Positions 1-5,794 of a DNA stretch of 15,772 nt are shown one piece after another. Every line of letters starts with the position of its first letter. The stretch's first letter is position 1. The notes under the pieces are model-generated. The model made no database searches and was not told the origin of the DNA. It saw only the letters and a list, made by a program, of their open reading frames with translations. Made by a program: the position numbers and the translations under genes. The stretch is from Nitrospinota bacterium (GTDB lineage: Bacteria > Nitrospinota > Nitrospinia > Nitrospinales > VA-1): the NCBI GenBank assembly GCA_022567815.1, contig JADFGI010000022.1, forward strand, positions 1-15,772, given 5' to 3'.

Positions 1-351
1 GCCACCGTCGATTTTGCCAAACAGTTGAAACCCGATTACGCGCAATTCTCCATCTGCACCCCCTATCCAAAAACCGAATTGTATTTCCAAATGCTTAAAG
101 AAGGAATCATCCCCAGGGATTACTGGCAAGAATTCGCGGAGAATCCCACTCCCGACTTTAAAATCCAATTCTGGAACCGGCACTTCACCGAAAAGACGTT
201 GAGGGAAATTCAGGACGAATGCCATGTAAGATTTTACAGCCAGCCCACCTATATCATGAAACAAATGGCGAAAGTTAAATCCTGGTCCGATTTCAGCGCA
301 AAAGTCCGCATGGGAACCAAAATATTGACCAGCCGCCTCAGTTTCAGTTAA
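1..351 (+). CDS. Radical SAM protein, C-terminal fragment (5' end outside window)
   Basis: The reading frame is open from the first base and stops at TAA 349-351, so only the last 116 or so residues are present. The segment LKPDYAQFSICTPYPKTELY followed by an FYxxPTYI-like stretch near the end is typical of the C-terminal part of B12-binding-domain radical SAM proteins (BchE/HpnJ-like, often annotated as Fe-S oxidoreductases). In that family the (T)PYPxTELY segment closes the radical SAM barrel. The CxxxCxxC cluster motif and any cobalamin domain would lie upstream of the window and cannot be checked, so substrate and pathway are unknown. The in-frame ATG at 25 is internal to conserved sequence and is not the start. 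A small hairpin begins six bases after the stop. Confidence 0.78.
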   Translation, partial: ATVDFAKQLKPDYAQFSICTPYPKTELYFQMLKEGIIPRDYWQEFAENPTPDFKIQFWNRHFTEKTLREIQDECHVRFYSQPTYIMKQMAKVKSWSDFSAKVRMGTKILTSRLSFS

Positions 352-356
352 CCCCG

Positions 357-392
357 CCCCACTACGTGGGGAGGAAAAGCCTGCTACGCAGG
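357..392. repeat. Two adjacent hairpins with the same TAC loop
   Basis: CCCCAC-TAC-GTGGGG spans 357-371 and CCTGC-TAC-GCAGG spans 380-392, both perfect stems around an identical trinucleotide. They start six bases after the stop of the radical SAM gene, so the first could act as a 3'-end structure. No T-tract follows, so it is not a canonical intrinsic terminator. The same loop, read on the other strand, occurs in hairpins at 552-574 and 5771-5783, which suggests one repeat family. Confidence 0.7.
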
Positions 393-421
393 AGGGCTGA
401 CGATCGCTACGCTCACGAGCC
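393..421. repeat. Palindromic module of the GGGCT...AGCCC type
   Basis: An imperfect inverted repeat runs from GGGCTGAC to CACGAGCCC. A closely similar sequence lies in opposite orientation at 5731-5759 between the peroxiredoxin and deoxyhypusine synthase-like genes, and a degenerate one at about 598-632. The three copies sit in gaps, not in genes. Confidence 0.65.
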
Positions 422-430
422 CTAGAGAAC

Positions 431-477
431 CGTCATCCTCGTCATCGCGAGCCGCTACAGGCGGCGCGGCAATCCAG
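431..477. repeat. GC-rich stem-loop module, copy 1 of 3
   Basis: This 47-nt module contains the stem GCCGC-TACAG-GCGGC (451-465) and ends in AATCCAG. It aligns end to end, in the same orientation, with 6324-6370, where the loop sequence differs but the stem is kept (GCCGCT-AAA-AGCGGC). Bases 424-456 are also identical to 633-665. The pattern of a conserved stem with a variable loop suggests the structure matters. The general look (GTCATCGCGAG ... GGCAATCCAG) resembles extragenic repeats seen in several deltaproteobacteria-like genomes; that comparison is from memory. Confidence 0.75.
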
Positions 478-489
478 AGTCTCTGGATT
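471..489. repeat. Perfect 9-bp palindrome around one base
   Basis: AATCCAGAG-T-CTCTGGATT is a perfect inverted repeat with a single central base. It overlaps the end of the preceding GC-rich module, so at this copy the module terminus is mirrored instead of being followed by the 107-bp element. Confidence 0.75.
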
Positions 490-551
490 TACCCCTTGTA
501 TGTTTTAAGAGAGGTACATTTATAGTATTAGTAGTGCCTTGTATATTTTCA

Positions 552-598
552 GGGCCTCGCGTAGCGTCAGGCCCAAGCTTCCTCCCCGCGTCGCGGGG
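552..598. repeat. Two hairpins: GGGCCT...AGGCCC and CCCCGCG-T-CGCGGGG
   Basis: Positions 552-557 pair with 569-574, and inner bases 558-560 pair with 564-566 around the trinucleotide GTA (TAC on the other strand). Positions 584-590 pair perfectly with 592-598 around one base. These are part of the same palindrome-rich mosaic and have no coding role that I can support. Confidence 0.65.
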
Positions 599-599
599 T

Positions 600-612
600 C
601 AGCGTCACGCTG
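600..612. repeat. CAGCGT-C-ACGCTG palindrome, copy 1 of 3
   Basis: A 6-bp perfect inverted repeat around one base. The same palindrome with an extra C/G pair is at 1053-1067, and a version with the central base swapped to G is at 5638-5652. All three are outside genes. Confidence 0.65.
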
Positions 613-632
613 GCGCTTTGCTCACCAGCCTC

Positions 633-679
633 AGAGAACCGTCATCCTCGTCATCGCGAGCCGCTTCCAGTGGCGTGGC
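633..679. repeat. GC-rich stem-loop module, copy 2 of 3
   Basis: The first 33 bases are identical to 424-456, in direct orientation 209 bp downstream. The stem half on the right has decayed to GTGGC, which still allows G-U pairing as RNA. The sequence just before both copies (CTCAC-AGCC-like, 612-632 and 412-423) is also similar, so the duplicated unit is larger than the identical core. Confidence 0.7.
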
Positions 680-759
680 CGTTATATTATTCTGAAGCTT
701 TTACCCTTTAAGGGCATGAAGGTTATTGTGGAAATATCACACGTGCTCCGCAAGGGTAG

Positions 760-866
760 ATCCAGCTCCTAAGGCGGAGGGCCAATTCGCTACCGGGTTG
801 TCTCGTTACGATAGTTATCAAGCGCAAAATTAAATTATTGAAAATTGCTATGCTAATGGGCTGGAT
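760..866 (-). repeat. 107-bp interspersed element with terminal inverted repeats, copy A
   Basis: Bounded by ATCCAGC and GCTGGAT, this sequence, read on the minus strand, aligns along its whole length with 6365-6476 on the plus strand. By eye about 88% of bases agree, with one 4-base and one 1-base gap. The two copies are therefore inverted relative to each other. No open frame is conserved between them, so the element is non-coding. The 7-bp terminal repeats are MITE-like, but I cannot identify target-site duplications because both flanks are themselves repeat modules. Confidence 0.75.
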
Positions 867-944
867 GGCTTCGTCGTTGACGCTCCTTAAAGACGATCAA
901 TTAATTTCTTCGCCCAGCAGAATTCAATTAGCCATTAACCCATC

Positions 945-990
945 GTTCGTCAGCTCTGGGTCCAGCCCCAAGGCTGGCGCAACGACGAAC
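945..990. repeat. Nested inverted repeat (GTTCGTC...GACGAAC with inner CCAGCC...GGCTGG)
   Basis: Outer arms 945-951 and 984-990 are perfect 7-bp complements. Inside them 962-967 pairs with 972-977 around four bases. The inner hairpin has the same arms as one at 5602-5617 in front of the deoxyhypusine synthase-like gene. Confidence 0.6.
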
Positions 991-1052
991 AAATGGTTTC
1001 ATCACAAAGCAAGATTCCGTCAGCCATAAATCCATCGACCGTTAATTTCGGG

Positions 1053-1067
1053 CCAGCGTCACGCTGG
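1053..1067. repeat. CCAGCGT-C-ACGCTGG palindrome, copy 2 of 3
   Basis: Perfect 7-bp arms around one base, 45 bp before the queE start codon. It matches 600-612 and 5638-5652. It could form a hairpin in the queE leader if transcription starts upstream, but no promoter was recognised. Confidence 0.65.
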
Positions 1068-1111
1068 TGATTGATGGTGATCCTGTCCCGGACTTGTTGT
1101 AGAATCTGATA

Positions 1112-1750
1112 ATGCTGAAAATCAACGAAATTTTTAAAAGCATACAAGGCGAGTCCTCCCATACCGGACTTCCCTGCATTTTTGTGCGCCTCACCGGATG
1201 CAATCTGCGTTGCACGTACTGCGATACCGAGTACGCGTTTTATGAGGGTAAAGAGATGACCGTGACGGATGTCGTCAATGCGGTTGAGCGTTTTGGGATT
1301 TCCCTGGTGGAAATAACCGGAGGAGAACCTTTGTTGCAAAAAGATGTGTATTCTTTAATGCAAACTTTGCTGGAAAAGCAATTCACCGTCATGCTGGAAA
1401 CAGGGGGCTCACTCGCTTTGGATGAGGTCCCGCAACCGGTCATCAAAATCATGGATTTGAAATGTCCGGGAAGCGGGGAAGAATCCCGAAACAATTATGA
1501 AAACCTCAGCGGGTTGACCCTGCAGGATGAGGTGAAATTCGTGATCCTCAACCGCAAGGATTACGATTGGAGCAGGAAAATTCTTACCAAATACTCGATT
1601 CATAAAAGAGCGCAGGTTTTATTTTCTCCCGTCTACGAAAAACTCGATCTCAAAGACCTGGCCAAATGGGTCCTTGAAGACAACCTTTCCGTCCGCCTCC
1701 AAACCCAACTTCATAAAGTGATATGGAGTAAGGACGCTATCGGCGTTTGA
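1112..1750 (+). CDS. queE: 7-carboxy-7-deazaguanine synthase (QueE)
   Basis: A radical SAM enzyme that contracts 6-carboxy-5,6,7,8-tetrahydropterin to 7-carboxy-7-deazaguanine, the ring-forming step towards queuosine and other 7-deazaguanines in the cytoplasm. The cluster motif is C30-x3-C34-x2-C37 inside GCNLRCTYCDTEYAF. The N-terminal NEIFKSIQGES stretch is the family's substrate-side signature, and GGEP at 70-73 is the SAM-binding glycine motif. The 212 residues match the usual 210-225. The ATG at 1112 is chosen because the family begins directly with this sequence; its Shine-Dalgarno is weak. The stop TGA at 1748-1750 lies 11 nt before the mutY ATG, so the two are probably co-transcribed. 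Other queuosine genes are not in the window. Confidence 0.95.
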   Translation: MLKINEIFKSIQGESSHTGLPCIFVRLTGCNLRCTYCDTEYAFYEGKEMTVTDVVNAVERFGISLVEITGGEPLLQKDVYSLMQTLLEKQFTVMLETGGSLALDEVPQPVIKIMDLKCPGSGEESRNNYENLSGLTLQDEVKFVILNRKDYDWSRKILTKYSIHKRAQVLFSPVYEKLDLKDLAKWVLEDNLSVRLQTQLHKVIWSKDAIGV

Positions 1751-1761
1751 CCAAATTCGCC

Positions 1762-2865
1762 ATGCCAGGCTTAAAAACTATTAAGTCCATTCAGGCATCA
1801 CTTGCCAAATGGTATCAACAAGAAAAACGCGACCTTCCCTGGCGCGACACTCAGGACCCGTACCGCATCCTGGTTTCGGAATTCATGCTTCAGCAAACGC
1901 AGGTAAAAACCGTTATCCCGTATTACCAACGATGGATAAAATCCTTCCCCACCGCCAAGATTCTTGCCAGGGCGCATGAAGCCAGCGTCCTGAAACACTG
2001 GGAAGGTTTGGGTTACTATTCCAGAGCCCGCAATCTTCACCGGGCGGCAAAAATGATCGTCAAGGAATTTCAAGGCCGTGTTCCGGATACCTGGGATGAA
2101 ATTTTGAAACTTCCGGGAGTCGGGCGATACACTGCCGGAGCCGTCCTCAGCATCGCGTTCAACCGGAACGTTCCGGTTCTTGACGGCAACGTGAAACGGG
2201 TTTTGTCGCGGTTATTTTGCATTAGGGAAAACGGCTCAAACCCGGCATCAGAAAACCGGTTGTGGCAGGTCGCCGAAAAATTGGTCCCTTCCGGCGCTCC
2301 GGGGGATTTCAACCAAGCCCTCATGGAACTCGGAGCCACGGGTTGCCTGCCGCAAAAACCCTTGTGCCTGCTGTGCCCACTGAACGCTGTTTGCCGGGCG
2401 AAACGGGACGGAGTGCAGGCACAGTTTCCGCCAAAAAAAATTAAAACCGCGGCAAAGAAAATTGAAGTCAGCGCGGCGGTCATCCAACGAAACGGCAAAA
2501 CCTATATTCAGCAAAGGCCCCAAAAAGGCCTCATGGGAGGGCTTTGGGAATTCCCCGGCGGCAAAATGGAAAAGGGAGAAAGTCCGGAAAAGTGTCTTGA
2601 GAGGGAAATAATGGAGGAATTGGGAGTTCAGGTTACGATCAAAAAAAAGATCATGACCATCAAACACAGTTACACACAATTCCGCGTCACCCTGCATGTC
2701 TTCATCTGCGGCCTTAAACAGGGAAGAATCCACACCACGTGTTGCGATCAATGGAAATGGGTTTCATTGAAAAACATTAATCAATACCCCTTCCCTGCCG
2801 CCAATGTTAAAATTTTAAAATATTTAAACTTAAATAGCCATATTGGTCATACGAACAAATCCTGA
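1762..2865 (+). CDS. mutY: A/G-specific adenine glycosylase with intact Nudix (MutT-like) domain
   Basis: Removes adenine mispaired with 8-oxoguanine in base excision repair. Numbering from ATG 1762 (367 aa): catalytic Glu40 in SEFMLQQTQV, helix-hairpin-helix LPGVGRYTAGAV, catalytic Asp141 in VLDGNVKRV, and a [4Fe-4S] ligand set C195-x6-C202-x2-C205-x5-C211. A Lys/Ala-rich linker leads to a C-terminal domain of about 130 residues. It has a complete Nudix box, G267-x5-E-x7-RE-I-x-EE-x-G-V289, and ends in PFPAAN, like the nucleotide-binding end of MutT. Ordinary MutY C-terminal domains share the MutT fold but usually lack the catalytic residues. A TTG at 1747 overlapping the queE stop is an alternative start; the ATG gives the normal distance to the LPWR motif. 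No strong Shine-Dalgarno. Confidence 0.96.
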   Translation: MPGLKTIKSIQASLAKWYQQEKRDLPWRDTQDPYRILVSEFMLQQTQVKTVIPYYQRWIKSFPTAKILARAHEASVLKHWEGLGYYSRARNLHRAAKMIVKEFQGRVPDTWDEILKLPGVGRYTAGAVLSIAFNRNVPVLDGNVKRVLSRLFCIRENGSNPASENRLWQVAEKLVPSGAPGDFNQALMELGATGCLPQKPLCLLCPLNAVCRAKRDGVQAQFPPKKIKTAAKKIEVSAAVIQRNGKTYIQQRPQKGLMGGLWEFPGGKMEKGESPEKCLEREIMEELGVQVTIKKKIMTIKHSYTQFRVTLHVFICGLKQGRIHTTCCDQWKWVSLKNINQYPFPAANVKILKYLNLNSHIGHTNKS

Positions 2866-2944
2866 AACCTCTAATTCCATCCTATTTAACATAAGCTCAA
2901 TTTGTCCCAAACAATAAACCGTTAAAAGCTTTTCAATAATATTA

Positions 2945-4087
2945 ATGTCCAACCTCACAAATATTTCACCGGGAATCAAGGCGACCCTGATCGGCGCTTT
3001 CGCCAACTTGCTGCTTTCCGTGGCCAAGTTCATCGGTGGAGTGGCGGGAAATAGCACCGCGCTGGTTGCGGACGCCCTGCATTCCTTGTCCGATTTATTA
3101 ACCGATGCAATTGTCATGGCGACACATAAAATCGGTCAAATGCCGGCGGACTCCAACCATCCCTATGGTCACGGACGGGCGGAAACCATCGGCGCCACCA
3201 TTGTCGGTGGCGTGATTATTTTAGCGGGAATCTGGATCGGGTACGAGGTTTGGCAAGTGATCGCAAGTGGAAGCCAGCTCGTTCCCACCTGGCTGGCGGC
3301 TGGCGTGGCAACCTTTTCCATCTTTGTCAATGAGGGGATTTTTCATTACACACGGATCGTCGGCGAACGAACCAATAGCCCGGCGATAATCGCCAATGCC
3401 TGGCATCATCGTTCCGACGCCATCTCATCGGTAGCGGTGTTAATCGGGATCCTTGGAGCCCATTTTGGCTATCCTGTCATGGACCCTCTGGCAGGGGGAG
3501 TGGTCGCCTTAATGATCCTCAAGGTAGGCTATGATATTCTCACCGATGGACTGCGTGACCTCATGGACACGGGGCTGAGTGAAGACCAAACTCAGGAATT
3601 TCAAAAAATCATTGACGGCATTCCCGAAGTCATTAAATTTCACGATTTGAGAACACGGACCCTTGGTGGTGAAATCTTTATCGACGTCCATATCCTGGTG
3701 GATACCGATTTGACGGTGACGGAAGGACACGCGGCGGCGGAACGGGTGCGGAGAAGCTTGATCAACGCCTTCAACAGGGTTCAGGACGTTCTGGTTCATG
3801 TTGACGGAGAGGAGGACCAAAACCTCCTGCAACTCTACTCAGCAACGCGGGAGGATCTCAGAAAAATTGTGGACCCGATGATCGCCGACGCTGATATTAC
3901 CTTAAAACGAACCCGGATGCGGGTTCATTATCTCAAGGGAACCACCCTCGTCGAAATTTACCTTCAGGTGGACCCTGATAAATCGATCAGTGAAATTAAT
4001 CCTTTTTTGGAAGACCTCAAAAAACGTTTAAAATCCACTCCAGAAATAGACGACGTGCGCATATTCGTGGACGTTAATGCCGATTGA
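2945..4087 (+). CDS. CDF-family divalent metal/proton antiporter with duplicated C-terminal domain
   Basis: An inner-membrane cation diffusion facilitator exporting a divalent metal in exchange for protons. The six-helix region covers about residues 12-205. The transport site reads H46-x3-D50 (ALHSLSD) and H154-x3-D158 (HHRSD), the HD-HD set usually linked to zinc. NHPYGHGRAE (71-80) is the family's cytosolic loop signature. At 380 residues it is about 80 longer than FieF/YiiP. After a first cytoplasmic beta-alpha-beta-beta-alpha-beta domain (about 206-295, ending VLVHVDGEED) a second similar segment follows (about 305-378, ending VRIFVDV). The ATG at 2945 starts just before the first helix and has no clear Shine-Dalgarno. 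The gene converges on the cupin gene with a 7-bp gap and no obvious terminator. Metal specificity is inferred. Confidence 0.94.
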   Translation: MSNLTNISPGIKATLIGAFANLLLSVAKFIGGVAGNSTALVADALHSLSDLLTDAIVMATHKIGQMPADSNHPYGHGRAETIGATIVGGVIILAGIWIGYEVWQVIASGSQLVPTWLAAGVATFSIFVNEGIFHYTRIVGERTNSPAIIANAWHHRSDAISSVAVLIGILGAHFGYPVMDPLAGGVVALMILKVGYDILTDGLRDLMDTGLSEDQTQEFQKIIDGIPEVIKFHDLRTRTLGGEIFIDVHILVDTDLTVTEGHAAAERVRRSLINAFNRVQDVLVHVDGEEDQNLLQLYSATREDLRKIVDPMIADADITLKRTRMRVHYLKGTTLVEIYLQVDPDKSISEINPFLEDLKKRLKSTPEIDDVRIFVDVNAD

Positions 4088-4094
4088 GCCGGGT

Positions 4095-4466
4095 TCAATC
4101 CTCGAAATAAGTATCGTGATCGGAAAATACCGGCGGGCTGTGGAAATTCAACAGGTCCAGGGAATCGTTTTCGGTGATGAACTGGTGCAGGGTTTCGGGA
4201 GGCACGCGGAAAAAGCAACCTTTCGTCAAAATGTATTTTTTGCCATCCAGGATCGCCGAACCGGAGCCGTCTAATACATAGTACAACTCTTCGCCCACCT
4301 TGTGGTAGCTGGTCTTCTTCACCTGATGCGGCTTCATTTTTACCCGGTAGGCGGAAAATTGACTGCAAGCCTCTTTGGGCAATAGCTGGTCAATGCAAAT
4401 ACCTTTGAGGTCAAAAGACGGCGCCTGATCCGGTTGCACAAAAACCACTTGCTTTTTTTTGTCCAT
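4095..4466 (-). CDS. Small single-domain cupin protein
   Basis: A 123-residue protein with one conserved beta-barrel cupin domain (Cupin_2 type). The first cupin motif reads TSYHKVGEELYYVLDGSG, with the usual first His of HxH replaced by Ser, leaving His and Glu as likely metal ligands. The second motif contains FFRVPPETLHQF with the expected His. Function cannot be assigned; such proteins range from sugar epimerases to dioxygenases and metal-dependent sensors. It starts 19 bp after the end of the deoxyhypusine synthase-family gene on the same strand, so the two are very likely one operon. The second to fifth codons contain a run of eight A residues on the coding strand. Confidence 0.88.
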   Translation of the reverse strand: MDKKKQVVFVQPDQAPSFDLKGICIDQLLPKEACSQFSAYRVKMKPHQVKKTSYHKVGEELYYVLDGSGSAILDGKKYILTKGCFFRVPPETLHQFITENDSLDLLNFHSPPVFSDHDTYFED

Positions 4467-4485
4467 TCAAAACGCCTTGTACGAT

Positions 4486-5583
4486 TTATTTTACGATTTT
4501 TAATTCCTGCAAAATATCACCGGACCATTTCAGTTGCAGTTTTTTCCGGTCTTTATGGAACTGGTGCTGATACGCGTGGCCGTAGATCAAGGGAAGTGAA
4601 ACACTGGGCTCGACAAATGCCATTGCGAAATCAGCTTCCTTGTTGACCTTGCCCCATGATTGCGCCTCGGCCAGCGTACTGCCGCTCAAGCCCCCCCAAT
4701 GCGGTGCATCTGTAGTCACTTGCAACGCATATTTATGCCCGCCCGTATACTTATCAAAAATATAGGACATGACGATGGAGTCGTTGATGTAATTTTTCGG
4801 AACGCCGCCTGCCACATAAAACGCGGCGGTCCCAGGAGATTTCGTCACAATCTGCGTCAATTCATAATTATCTCGAATGGTATCGATGGTGATGGGGGTT
4901 TTGCCTTCTTGTTTGGACACATGATAATGCTCTGTCAGGCCAATGCCTATACTGGAATCGCTGATAGCCGGGCAAAAGATAGGTACGCCGTTTTTTCTTG
5001 CGGTGACCAGAATCGAATCCTCGTCATCGATCGTTTCAGATAATTTGCTGATGAATTCCCGGCTGGAGTATTGCCTGGGTTCCAGAGTTCCGGCAAATCG
5101 CCCTATCATGGAATCGTATTCAGCGAAGAGTTCTTCATCGACATAGGTGTCATAAATCCGGTTGATGAACAACTCCCGCAATTCGTTATCGTCCGCGTCG
5201 GGGCTCCCGTAATAATGCCCGCCTCCCAACGCCGCATAAAAATCCTGATAAATAATGGCTCCTGTAGATACGATCACATCCACCATATTATTATGGACCA
5301 TATCCCGAATCACTTTTCTCAGACCAGCGGCGATCAACGGCCCGGCAAGGCCCAGCATGATGGTAGGCCTCTCGGCATCGGTCAGCATTTTTTTAAATAC
5401 GTTGGCACAAAGACCAATGTTGCGGGCTTGAATGGAACCGCCACTGAAGGAATCCACCAGATCGGCAACGGTTTTCACCCGTTCAAAATCTACAGGAGAA
5501 ATGCGCGTGTGGAGAAGGTTTTTTTTATTCTGTTTCTCCTGTTCATTCATGGTTTTGCGGACGAGAAAATCTTTGTAAGCCAT
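4486..5583 (-). CDS. Deoxyhypusine synthase-family protein
   Basis: NAD-dependent family that moves an aminobutyl group from spermidine to a lysine (eIF5A in eukaryotes and archaea) or, in relatives, to an amine. Seen here are the N-terminal VADLVDSFSGGSIQARNIG, glycine-rich LGLAGPLIAAGLR, VSTGA, CPAISDSSIG and the catalytic segment EAQSWGKV, whose Lys312 corresponds to the active-site lysine of human DHS. Length 365 is normal for the family. The ATG at 5583 has a good GGAG five bases upstream; a second in-frame ATG at 5550 is possible. Bacteria lack eIF5A and no candidate acceptor protein is in the window, so a polyamine-forming or other alkyltransferase role (homospermidine synthase-like) is the likelier inference. 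The cupin gene follows in the same operon. Two repeat hairpins sit in its leader. Confidence 0.92.
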   Translation of the reverse strand: MAYKDFLVRKTMNEQEKQNKKNLLHTRISPVDFERVKTVADLVDSFSGGSIQARNIGLCANVFKKMLTDAERPTIMLGLAGPLIAAGLRKVIRDMVHNNMVDVIVSTGAIIYQDFYAALGGGHYYGSPDADDNELRELFINRIYDTYVDEELFAEYDSMIGRFAGTLEPRQYSSREFISKLSETIDDEDSILVTARKNGVPIFCPAISDSSIGIGLTEHYHVSKQEGKTPITIDTIRDNYELTQIVTKSPGTAAFYVAGGVPKNYINDSIVMSYIFDKYTGGHKYALQVTTDAPHWGGLSGSTLAEAQSWGKVNKEADFAMAFVEPSVSLPLIYGHAYQHQFHKDRKKLQLKWSGDILQELKIVK

Positions 5584-5586
5584 GTG

Positions 5587-5592
5587 TTCTCC
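5587..5592 (-). promoter_or_regulatory. Ribosome binding site of the DHS-family gene
   Basis: GGAGAA on the minus strand with GGAG five bases before ATG 5583. It supports this start over the internal ATG 11 codons downstream. Confidence 0.7.
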
Positions 5593-5601
5593 AAAATTTC
5601 A

Positions 5602-5617
5602 CCAGCCTGTGGGCTGG
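5602..5617. repeat. CCAGCC-TGTG-GGCTGG hairpin in the DHS-family leader
   Basis: Perfect 6-bp arms and a four-base loop, about nine bases upstream of the Shine-Dalgarno of the DHS-family gene. The same arms occur at 962-977. Its position would allow an effect on translation or mRNA stability, but it equally fits a dispersed repeat. Confidence 0.6.
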
Positions 5618-5637
5618 AACAAATGTTAACGCACGAC

Positions 5638-5652
5638 CAGCGTGACGCTGGA
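5638..5652. repeat. CCAGCGT-G-ACGCTGG palindrome, copy 3 of 3
   Basis: Perfect 7-bp arms around one base, matching 1053-1067 except for the central base. Lies 55 bp upstream of the DHS-family start. Confidence 0.65.
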
Positions 5653-5730
5653 CCCTATATTGACGGGCGATGGGTTTTTTGCTAACCGTATCTTGAATAG
5701 TACAATTAATTCTCCTTACATTTTTTCCAG

Positions 5731-5783
5731 GGCTCGTGAGCAAAGCGAGCGTCAGCCCTAATATTCTCCTCCCCTGTAAGGGG
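5731..5783. repeat. Inverted copy of the GGGCT...AGCCC module plus a CCCCT-GTA-AGGGG hairpin
   Basis: 5731-5759 read on the minus strand is close to 393-421. The neighbouring hairpin 5771-5783 has perfect 5-bp arms and, on the minus strand, the TAC loop of the 357-392 hairpins. The pairing of the two modules mirrors the order hairpin-then-module seen at 380-421. This lies just after the peroxiredoxin stop codon, so it forms the 3' end of that transcript; no T-tract is present. Confidence 0.65.
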
Positions 5784-5794
5784 CACGTAGCGGG

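Larger units (their letters stand above)
352..1111. other. 760-bp gene-free region built of hairpins and dispersed repeat modules
   Basis: I see no credible gene here. Short open frames (539-772, 838-1029) run through palindromic repeat DNA and match no family. The region instead holds at least nine short inverted repeats (357-371, 380-392, 471-489, 552-574, 584-598, 600-612, 704-714, 962-977, 1053-1067). It also holds two copies of a GC-rich module sharing 33 identical bases (424-456 and 633-665), and one copy of a 107-bp element (760-866) that recurs inverted at 6365-6476. The main modules are listed separately. No clear sigma-70 promoter or Shine-Dalgarno for queE was found at the right end. 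Confidence 0.8.

Noticed and set aside
424..665. CRISPR array
   Set aside because: Only two 33-nt identical units 209 bp apart, with further divergent copies elsewhere and no regular spacers or cas genes.
539..772. 77-residue open frame in the first repeat region
   Set aside because: Translation is Arg/Ser-rich, matches no family, and the frame crosses several palindromes and a repeat module.
838..1029. 63-residue open frame before queE
   Set aside because: Starts inside the 107-bp element and runs through hairpins; no start signal or family resemblance.
352..1111. tRNA or other known structured RNA in the large gap
   Set aside because: No cloverleaf-like arrangement or conserved T-loop sequence was found; the hairpins are isolated and short.
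950..1339. 129-residue frame antisense to queE
   Set aside because: It overlaps the well-supported queE and its sequence shows no domain.
4083..4099. Bidirectional terminator between the CDF and cupin genes
   Set aside because: Only a 5-bp imperfect stem with no T-tract in a 7-bp gap.
5071..5685. 204-residue frame antisense to the DHS-family gene
   Set aside because: The opposite strand encodes a clear deoxyhypusine synthase-family protein with its own ribosome binding site; this frame is a shadow.
5731..5783. Intrinsic terminator after the peroxiredoxin gene
   Set aside because: Hairpins are present but no T-run follows on the transcribed strand, and the same sequence occurs elsewhere as a dispersed repeat.
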